The notes beneath the pieces were generated by a model. That model was not told the DNA's origin. It ran no database searches and saw only the letters and a list, made by a program, of their open reading frames with translations. A stretch of DNA of 6,468 bases, from positions 1 to 6,468 of the forward strand of contig CAYFJI010000104.1 in NCBI GenBank assembly GCA_964343365.1. Direction: 5' to 3'. The position numbers were made by a program, and so were the translations under genes. Source of the stretch: CAJXWH01 sp964343365 (GTDB lineage: Bacteria > Pseudomonadota > Gammaproteobacteria > Arenicellales > UBA868). Below are positions 1 through 5,388 of the stretch, piece by piece; the stretch's first letter is position 1; the number at the start of each line of letters is the position of its first letter.

Positions 1-109
1 TATCCAAAACTGTAACTTTTGCACCGTGTTTGACTAACTGTGATACAACCTCTGAACCGATAAAGCCTGCACCACCTGTAACTAATACTCTCTTATCTTT
101 TAATTTCAT
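1..109 (-). CDS. NAD(P)-dependent epimerase/dehydratase, extended SDR family (N-terminal fragment)
   Basis: Only the first 36 codons are in the window; the gene continues past base 1. The ATG is at 109-107. The peptide opens with a beta strand (RVLVTGG) and the glycine-rich Rossmann motif GGAGFIG at residues 12-18, followed by a helix and a second strand ending in LD at 35-36, where the acidic residue usually binds the adenosine ribose of NAD. This is the classic start of extended SDR nucleotide-sugar enzymes (4,6-dehydratases, 4-epimerases). The start lies 4 bases after the stop of the upstream epimerase, and an AGGA about 10 bases before the ATG may act as a weak ribosome site, so it is very probably the third gene of the same operon. 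The substrate cannot be told from this fragment. Confidence 0.85.
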   Translation of the reverse strand, partial: MKLKDKRVLVTGGAGFIGSEVVSQLVKHGAKVTVLD

Positions 110-113
110 TTTT

Positions 114-1070
114 TTATATTCCTAATCTCTGTTTATACCAGTTAATTGTTTTTTCAATTCCGACATCTAAAGATGTTTCTGCTCTAAACCCAATCTTCTC
201 TTCAGCTTTTTTATTTGATAATACTCTACGTTTTTGACCTGATGGTTTATCCTTATCAAATTTTATCTCAGGATTCATATCTGTAATATTCAGAATTTTT
301 TTTGCTAATTCATCTATAGAAACAAATTCCCCGCTAGCCAGATTAATTGGATCTCCTACACAATAATTCTCCATTGCAAGTAACATTCCTCTTGCGGCAT
401 CTTTCGCATAGATGTACTCTCTAATTGGACTACCATCTCCCCAAATAACAAAAGGATCCATTTTCTTGATTGCTTTCATTATCAAAGAGCCTAAAGCATG
501 TGCTGTTTCAAGATCATCACTATCTCTAGGACCATAAGAATTTGATGGTCTAACAATTGCTATATCCATTCCAAATTCTTTGTGAAATGCTATTGCCTGT
601 CTCTCACCCATTCGCTTTGACCATGAATATGATGCATGTGCTTCTGGTGGATTCCCTTTCCATGCATCTCCTTCTTCCAACGTTTTGTCATCATTTGGAT
701 AAATACATGTACAACTTGCATAGAGAAACTTATCGATTCTTTCATTTTTTGCACTTTCTAAAATATTCCCATCCATGATAAGATTTGGAGTAAGTGTGCT
801 TGCAGGATGAGTGCTAGTTCTACCTAATCCCCCCGTATATGCTGCTAAATGAAAAACATAATCCATATTTTTAACTACATCATCAGAAAATTTTCTATCA
901 GTCAAATCTCCAGACATAATTTCTATATCTAATTTTTTTAATTCATCAGGGATTTCTCGAATATGTTCGATAATTCGAACATTTGCTCCTTTCTCTACTA
1001 GTAGTTCTACTAAATGAGAACCAATCATACCTGTTCCTCCTGTAACAAGAATTTTTTTATCTGAATACAT
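114..1070 (-). CDS. NAD-dependent epimerase/dehydratase, GDP-fucose synthase-like extended SDR
   Basis: A complete 318-residue cytosolic nucleotide-sugar enzyme. The Rossmann motif GGTGMIG is at residues 11-17, GDLTD at 54-58 and HLAA at 74-77. The catalytic YxxxK is Y148/K152, and the substrate-binding region includes RPSNSYGPRD (174-183) and GDGSPIREYIY (211-221). The CIYP motif (122-125) and C-terminal GQKRR...SLDVGI pattern resemble GDP-L-fucose synthase and GDP-mannose 3,5-epimerase; C122 aligns by eye with the catalytic Cys of those enzymes. Two expected residues differ: the usual Ser four positions before the Tyr of CIYP is Cys (C120), and the fucose-synthase His after the GP motif is Arg (R182). 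The exact reaction (epimerase, reductase or dehydratase) is therefore open. The ATG lies 1 base after the stop of the upstream aminotransferase with AAGGG just before it, indicating translational coupling. Confidence 0.9.
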   Translation of the reverse strand: MYSDKKILVTGGTGMIGSHLVELLVEKGANVRIIEHIREIPDELKKLDIEIMSGDLTDRKFSDDVVKNMDYVFHLAAYTGGLGRTSTHPASTLTPNLIMDGNILESAKNERIDKFLYASCTCIYPNDDKTLEEGDAWKGNPPEAHASYSWSKRMGERQAIAFHKEFGMDIAIVRPSNSYGPRDSDDLETAHALGSLIMKAIKKMDPFVIWGDGSPIREYIYAKDAARGMLLAMENYCVGDPINLASGEFVSIDELAKKILNITDMNPEIKFDKDKPSGQKRRVLSNKKAEEKIGFRAETSLDVGIEKTINWYKQRLGI

Positions 1071-1071
1071 C

Positions 1072-2178
1072 TTAACCCTTAATTGTTTTTTTAATTATAT
1101 CTGTAATGTAATCTTGTTGTTCGTTTGACATGGTTAAAAATATAGGTAATCCTAAAACTCTTCCTGAAATATCTTCACAAATTGGTAACATACCACTAGC
1201 AAAGTTAAATAATTTTTTATAAATTGGTTGTAAGTGCAATGGTGGGAAATTAATTCTTGTCTCTACACCTTGTTGTTCTAACTCAAGTCTAACTTTTTCC
1301 CTTAAATGATTATCCTTGAATAATATGACGTATAACATGAATGTGTGTTTGTTATAGTTACAGACAATAGGTGTTGTAATGTCTTGGATTTCTTTTAATT
1401 TCATATTATAATATTCAGCTAAATCATTTTTTCTATCTAAAATTTTATCTATTCTTTTCAACTGTGAAATTCCTAGCGCTGCATTAGGATCTGGCATTTT
1501 GGCATTCCATCCAATTTCTACATGATGATATCTTGTATCTGCTCCATTTTTTCTTAAAACTCTACATTTTTCTGCAAGTTCATCATCATTTGTAACAATC
1601 ATTCCCCCTTCACCAGTATTCAAATTTTTATCTGGTCCAAATGAAAAACCAGTCATAGTGCTGATTGAACCCACTTTCTTAGTTTTATGAATACCGCCTA
1701 GTGCTGGTGCAGCATCTTCAATTACAGACAATCCATATTTTTCTGCAATCTCATTAATCTCAATCGTTTCTGCACTTTGTCCACCATAATCAATTGGCAT
1801 AATGGCTTTTGTTTTATCTGTAATTGCAGATTCAATTTTTTTTGGATCCAAATTGAATGTCTCAGATTCAATATCTACAAAAACTGGACGTGCTTGTCTC
1901 TGAATAATTACATTTGAGGTTGCTGCAAAAGTGAATGGTGTAGTAATAACTTCATGACCCCCTTTGATGTCTAATGCGTCTAATGATAATAACATTGAAG
2001 AGGTACCTGAATTTACTGCAATCGAATTTTTGACTCCAAGATATTTTGCCATTTGATTTTCAAATTCTTCAACAATTGGCCCTGGACCCAAATGATTTGT
2101 AATCACAGCATCGTACATTGCTTTAGCGTCTTCTTCTAATACATTTGGCTGAGCCACTCTTATCTTAAATTTCGACAA
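1072..2178 (-). CDS. DegT/DnrJ/EryC1 family PLP-dependent sugar aminotransferase
   Basis: A complete 368-residue enzyme, normal length for the family. It transfers an amino group, usually from glutamate, to a keto-sugar nucleotide. Visible family marks are VNSGTSS (55-61, phosphate pocket), TTPFTFAATSN (79-89), DIESETFNLDP (102-112), MPIDYGG (127-133), EDAAPALG (154-161; D155 pairs with the pyridine nitrogen of PLP), and FSFGPDKNLNTGEGGM (178-193), where K184 is the expected Schiff-base lysine. GWNAKMPDPNAALGISQL (223-240) and the C-terminal RINFPPLHLQP (308-318) also fit. The family usually has EDAAHA or EDAAQA, so Pro at 158 is a variant. The start is TTG at 2178-2176: the frame meets a TAG 27 bases upstream with no ATG or GTG between. 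It is first in a minus-strand operon with two SDR enzymes, consistent with making an amino sugar; a specific product such as a perosamine or a 3-aminosugar cannot be assigned. Confidence 0.93.
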   Translation of the reverse strand: MSKFKIRVAQPNVLEEDAKAMYDAVITNHLGPGPIVEEFENQMAKYLGVKNSIAVNSGTSSMLLSLDALDIKGGHEVITTPFTFAATSNVIIQRQARPVFVDIESETFNLDPKKIESAITDKTKAIMPIDYGGQSAETIEINEIAEKYGLSVIEDAAPALGGIHKTKKVGSISTMTGFSFGPDKNLNTGEGGMIVTNDDELAEKCRVLRKNGADTRYHHVEIGWNAKMPDPNAALGISQLKRIDKILDRKNDLAEYYNMKLKEIQDITTPIVCNYNKHTFMLYVILFKDNHLREKVRLELEQQGVETRINFPPLHLQPIYKKLFNFASGMLPICEDISGRVLGLPIFLTMSNEQQDYITDIIKKTIKG

Positions 2179-2203
2179 AACTATGATTTTTAGAGCTATT
2201 TTC

Positions 2204-2211
2204 TATAATAA
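2204..2211 (-). promoter_or_regulatory. Putative archaeal box A (TATA) promoter of the minus-strand aminotransferase operon
   Basis: On the minus strand the bases read TTATTATA, centred about 29 bases before the TTG start of the aminotransferase. Archaeal TATA boxes normally sit 26-27 bases before transcription start, so the mRNA would begin within about 3 bases of the start codon, making it nearly leaderless. No Shine-Dalgarno-like sequence precedes the TTG, which agrees. Chance matches are easy in such AT-rich DNA, so this is moderate evidence only. Confidence 0.45.
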
Positions 2212-2232
2212 CTGTACGAACAAATTGTATTG

Positions 2233-2238
2233 TATATT
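2233..2238 (+). promoter_or_regulatory. Possible box A for the plus-strand glycosyltransferase-methyltransferase pair
   Basis: TATATT in the 104-base divergent gap is the best TATA-like element for the rightward genes. It would place transcription start near 2262, leaving a leader of about 20 bases before the TTG at 2283. No convincing Shine-Dalgarno sequence is seen in that leader; it carries instead an AT-rich TTAGAT repeat. The same stretch also reads TATA-like on the minus strand, so the assignment is weak. Confidence 0.3.
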
Positions 2239-2266
2239 GTGATAGTAACGATTATCTTTCATCTTA

Positions 2267-2283
2267 TTAGATTTAGATTAGAT
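2267..2283 (+). repeat. Short TTAGAT tandem repeat running into the start codon of the GT2 gene
   Basis: Two exact copies of TTAGAT (2267-2272 and 2273-2278) are followed by TAGAT (2279-2283), which reaches the first base of the TTG start. The repeat includes the in-frame TAG at 2274-2276 that bounds the open frame upstream. A role as a regulator-binding site or a replication-slippage tract is possible, but it may be AT-rich noise. Confidence 0.4.
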
Positions 2284-2975
2284 TGTCTACTGCATTATTG
2301 ATTTTAACACTAAATGAAATTGACGGAATAAAGGTAATTCTACCACAAATTAACAAATCTTGGGCTGATGAGATCCTGGTAATTGATGGTGGTTCAACTG
2401 ATGGAACTGTTGAAGAAGCTCAAAAAATGGGATTTGATGTAAAAATCCAAGAAAAAAGAGGTCATGGCGATGCAATTGTAACAGGTATTGATGCAACAAA
2501 TTCTGATAATATTGTAATTTTTGGTCCTGATGGAAATCATGAACCTGAGGAAATTCCTAGACTAATTAATAAAATGAAAGAAGGATATGATCAAGTTTTG
2601 ATTTCTAGATTTGGAAAAGGTTCAAAGAATCTAGATGCGGTTGGAATAAAGGGAAAACTAATTGATTATTTTGGAAATAAAATGTTTGCATTCCTTGTCA
2701 ACGTTTTCTTTGGAGGTCATTGGACTGATAGTCTAAATGAAAGTAGAATAATCACACGTAAAGCTTTTCACGAATTAAATTTTGATTCTCTACAAATGGG
2801 TTCAACTCAACTCATGAGTATTAGAGGATTAAAAAGAAGACAAAAAATATGTGAATTAGTTGGAAATGAAGGTGCAAGAATCGGAGGAAAACGTAAAATG
2901 AGACCATTACACGTAGGAGCTGATCTTAGTAAACAAATCCTCTCTGAGTTCTTTTATTGGTGTCAGAAAAAATGA
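2283..2975 (+). CDS. Family 2 glycosyltransferase, dolichyl/polyprenyl-phosphate sugar synthase type
   Basis: A complete 230-residue GT-A fold enzyme expected to transfer a sugar from an NDP-sugar to a polyprenyl phosphate or glycan acceptor at the cytosolic membrane face. It shows TLNE (9-12), VIDGGSTDGT (33-42, nucleotide binding), GHGDAIVTGI (60-69), a metal-binding region FGPDGN (80-85) where DPM1-like enzymes have DxD, SRFGKGS (108-114), FFGGHWTDS (142-150) and ARIGGKRKM (198-206). The PDGN form and IGGKRKM tail match, from memory, a recognised GT2 subfamily, so the GxD is probably not inactivating. No C-terminal transmembrane segments are present, unlike many archaeal DPM synthases. The start is TTG at 2283: an in-frame TAG at 2274-2276 leaves no ATG or GTG, and the N-terminus is the normal length before TLNE. 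Its stop overlaps the start of the methyltransferase gene. Confidence 0.9.
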   Translation: MSTALLILTLNEIDGIKVILPQINKSWADEILVIDGGSTDGTVEEAQKMGFDVKIQEKRGHGDAIVTGIDATNSDNIVIFGPDGNHEPEEIPRLINKMKEGYDQVLISRFGKGSKNLDAVGIKGKLIDYFGNKMFAFLVNVFFGGHWTDSLNESRIITRKAFHELNFDSLQMGSTQLMSIRGLKRRQKICELVGNEGARIGGKRKMRPLHVGADLSKQILSEFFYWCQKK

Positions 2976-3679
2976 AAACTGATGATTATGAATTTTATGA
3001 AGAATCTTTCAATATTTTAGATAATGAATATTCATTATGGATGAAAGAAAAGACTAATTTACTTTTAAAATTATTTGAAGGTAAAAAAATTGTAGAAGTT
3101 GGTTGTGGAAATGGATTATTACTAAAAAATTTTCCAAGAGAAAAATTTGAATTTATGGGAATTGATTTTTCAAAAGGCAATCTTGAACACGCAAAGAAAA
3201 AAAATCCCGACTTAAGTTTTTTCCAAGCAGATCTAACAAAAGAATCATCTTGGACAGAATATAAAAATAAATTTGATACTGTTTTATGTTCGGAGGTTAT
3301 AGAACATATCCAAGATGATAACTTAGCATTACATATTTTGAATTCATTGCTTAAACCAAATGGTACTTTAGTCATAACTGTACCCGCTTTTCCTTCACTC
3401 TTATCAAAATTTGATATTAAAGAAGGTCATGTAAGACGATATACAAAAAAATCAATCTCAAAAGTAGTAATTAATGCAGGTTTTGAAATTGAAGAAATTA
3501 GATATTGGAATATCTTTGGGTTCTTTGGTTGGTTAGTATTCTTCAAAATCCTTGATCTTGACTTCAAACAATCTACAAATTCATTTTTCTCATCTCTTAT
3601 GGGCAATTTTCTTAAAATAGAATCAAAAATTAAATTTCCTTTTGGTCAGACAGTTATTTTAAAAGCACGAAAATTATAA
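2972..3679 (+). CDS. Class I SAM-dependent methyltransferase
   Basis: A 235-residue Rossmann-fold methyltransferase. Motif I is VEVGCGNG (41-48, SAM binding), followed by an acidic residue after strand 2 in GIDFS (63-67), then FFQADLT (83-89), CSEVIEHI (106-113), LLKPNGTLVITVPAF (126-140) and EGHVRRYTKKSI (151-162). The VPAF...GH.RRYTK pattern is typical of methyltransferases found beside glycosyltransferases in glycan loci. Residues 180-196 are hydrophobic and may lie against the membrane. I prefer ATG at 2972, which overlaps the TGA of the upstream gene as ATGA; an in-frame TTG at 2957 would add five residues (start, then VSEK) but lacks the coupling arrangement. The substrate is unknown; a sugar hydroxyl or amine, or a lipid-linked intermediate, is most plausible from context. 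Confidence 0.9.
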   Translation: MKTDDYEFYEESFNILDNEYSLWMKEKTNLLLKLFEGKKIVEVGCGNGLLLKNFPREKFEFMGIDFSKGNLEHAKKKNPDLSFFQADLTKESSWTEYKNKFDTVLCSEVIEHIQDDNLALHILNSLLKPNGTLVITVPAFPSLLSKFDIKEGHVRRYTKKSISKVVINAGFEIEEIRYWNIFGFFGWLVFFKILDLDFKQSTNSFFSSLMGNFLKIESKIKFPFGQTVILKARKL

Positions 3680-3700
3680 CCGATAAAAAATGTTCACTGA

Positions 3701-3708
3701 TTTAAATA
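3701..3708 (+). promoter_or_regulatory. Archaeal box A (TTTAAATA) promoter of the membrane glycosyltransferase gene
   Basis: TTTAAATA is a near-perfect archaeal TATA box, centred 26-27 bases before the GTG at 3731. This spacing puts transcription start at or next to the start codon, as expected for a leaderless mRNA. It lies in the only gap (51 bases) of the plus-strand cluster, so the membrane glycosyltransferase probably has its own promoter besides any read-through from the genes upstream. Confidence 0.6.
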
Positions 3709-3730
3709 TGATTATAAAATGTGAATCAAC

Positions 3731-5377
3731 GTGTTAGCATCAGATTATTCCCTAAATTTTTCAAAAAAGAAAATCCTATCGATCCTAGTAATAATTATGA
3801 TAGTCTCTTTAGGATTCAAATTATACTTAATAGATTTCTCATCCTTACCTGTAGAAGATACTTATGGTTATGTTATTCGAGCAATAGCACACACCAATGG
3901 TGATTTTTCTGAAAATGAACGTAAGACTTTAGGTTGGTCCATCTTTTTGTCTCCCTTCATGTTACTTCTAGACTCAGACGAACCACTTGATTATATCAAT
4001 ACTGCTAGAGTGTTGAGTATTCTTGTTTCATCAATTTCTATATATCCAATGTATCTTCTAGCAAGAAAATTCTTTAATGAAAAATTTTCCCTTGCTGCCT
4101 CATGTTTATTTGCATTTCAACCCCACTTGAATTATAATTCTGTTCAAGGAATTTCTGAACCATTATTCATTCTATTCTCGATCTTAAGTTTCTATTTCAT
4201 ATTAAACCAAGATAATAGAATACGATACTTAGCTTTTATCACTGCAGGTCTTATGTTTTGGGTTAGATTTAATGGAATTATTGTCTTAATAATAATTTCA
4301 ATTCTGTACTTTTACAATAGTAATCACTCTAAGAAAAAATTTGGAAAATTTCTTCTTGCATTGTTAGTATTTCTTTTAGTCATTAGTCCAACCCTAATCC
4401 AACGATATGATCAATTTGGTGATCCCTTCTATTTCTCTCAATCAAATACTATCTTTCTAGAAAATTATGTATCAGTTGTTGCAGAAAATACATCTACCCA
4501 AAATTATTCTGGATTAGATTATATCAATGATAATGGAGTTATGTCCTTTCTGGATAAGTTCGTTTTACATGGAATTCTAAATATTGGGCAATCAATATAC
4601 AAAATTTTATTTCCATACATGTTAGTTTTATTCCCGATAGGAGTTTTTTTCTCAATACGTGCATTTGATCAATCTAAAAAATTCTTAAAAAGTAATTGGA
4701 TATGGATTTTCTCTTCACTAGCAATATTTGTTATATATTTCTCTATTGTACCTGAAAAAAGATTATTGTATTTTCTAATACCAAACCTAATTATATTTTC
4801 TGTTATACCGATTGAGCGACTAACACACTATGGCCTAAGCACATTTTCATTCAGTAAAAAACAAAAAAACATATCATTTGTTGTCATCATATCTATTACA
4901 TTCATTTTATCTATAGTTTATACATCATATTATGAATTAACAGATACAGAATATGAAAATGAAAAATTATTATTTTCTGAAATAATAAATGAAAAATTTA
5001 ATGGTAAGATACTTGATGCAGGTTATACATTACAAAGTTTAATGTATGTAACTCTTAATGAACCGCCAAATAATTTTAAAGAATTTGGAATCACTAAAAA
5101 TGTGAATGTGTGGTGGGATGGAACAACAAATCTTAATGTAGTAAATCTATACGCAACAGATTTTGAAAATTTTATTTTAGTTTCTAAAGAAAACAATCTA
5201 AATTATGTTTCGATTAATAAAACTGGTGTTAATATGGAATGGTATCCATATTTAGAAAAAATTTATGAAAATGAGAATGATTATCCTCAACTCAAAAAAA
5301 TATTTGATTCGGAAGATAATGGATTCGAAAAATTCCACGTAAAAGTTTTTGAAATAAATTATAACCCAAAAACATAA
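3731..5377 (+). CDS. Polytopic membrane glycosyltransferase, GT-C fold (GT39/ArnT/PMT-like)
   Basis: A 548-residue integral membrane protein expected to transfer sugar from a polyprenyl-linked donor on the outer face of the membrane. I count about 10-12 hydrophobic segments, near residues 14-34, 69-80, 93-111, 117-130, 143-158, 166-177, 182-196, 206-220, 291-309, 323-339, 344-359 and 381-400. The first outer loop holds the acidic pair E42-D43 followed by TYGY, the usual catalytic-acid region of GT-C enzymes. Other family-like marks are QGISEPLFILFS (139-150) and PEKRLLYFLIP (341-351). Residues 401-548 form a soluble, probably extracytosolic domain containing WWDG (461-464). The start is GTG at 3731: an in-frame TGA at 3722 rules out extension and a box A sits 26 bases before it. 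The neighbouring GT2 could supply its lipid-linked donor. The acceptor (protein, lipid or glycan) is unknown. Confidence 0.85.
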   Translation: MLASDYSLNFSKKKILSILVIIMIVSLGFKLYLIDFSSLPVEDTYGYVIRAIAHTNGDFSENERKTLGWSIFLSPFMLLLDSDEPLDYINTARVLSILVSSISIYPMYLLARKFFNEKFSLAASCLFAFQPHLNYNSVQGISEPLFILFSILSFYFILNQDNRIRYLAFITAGLMFWVRFNGIIVLIIISILYFYNSNHSKKKFGKFLLALLVFLLVISPTLIQRYDQFGDPFYFSQSNTIFLENYVSVVAENTSTQNYSGLDYINDNGVMSFLDKFVLHGILNIGQSIYKILFPYMLVLFPIGVFFSIRAFDQSKKFLKSNWIWIFSSLAIFVIYFSIVPEKRLLYFLIPNLIIFSVIPIERLTHYGLSTFSFSKKQKNISFVVIISITFILSIVYTSYYELTDTEYENEKLLFSEIINEKFNGKILDAGYTLQSLMYVTLNEPPNNFKEFGITKNVNVWWDGTTNLNVVNLYATDFENFILVSKENNLNYVSINKTGVNMEWYPYLEKIYENENDYPQLKKIFDSEDNGFEKFHVKVFEINYNPKT

Positions 5378-5388
5378 TTTTTTCTTTT
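5378..5388 (+). terminator. T-tract terminator at the convergent junction
   Basis: TTTTTTCTTTT follows the TAA of the membrane glycosyltransferase gene directly. Archaeal RNA polymerase can terminate at U-rich tracts without a hairpin, so this is a likely terminator for the plus-strand cluster. It fills the 9-base gap to the stop of the convergent radical SAM gene and runs two bases into that stop codon. Confidence 0.55.

Noticed and set aside
557..778. 73-codon plus-strand open frame
   Set aside because: It lies opposite the well-supported epimerase gene and shows no domain or regulatory signal; it is an antisense shadow.
114..1070. Naming the epimerase as GDP-L-fucose synthase (fcl/wcaG)
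   Set aside because: The fold and CIYP motif agree, but the usual Ser and His catalytic positions are changed, so a specific gene name is not justified.
2995..3375. 126-codon minus-strand open frame
   Set aside because: It lies opposite the methyltransferase motifs, and its Lys/Phe/Ser-rich composition is that of an antisense reading of AT-rich coding DNA.
3721..3903. 60-codon plus-strand frame starting at GTG 3721
   Set aside because: It overlaps the start of the membrane glycosyltransferase in another frame and has no recognisable content.
4967..4988. Perfect 9-bp inverted repeat with a 4-base loop inside the GT-C gene
   Set aside because: The stem is entirely A/T and lies within coding sequence; such repeats arise by chance in DNA this AT-rich.
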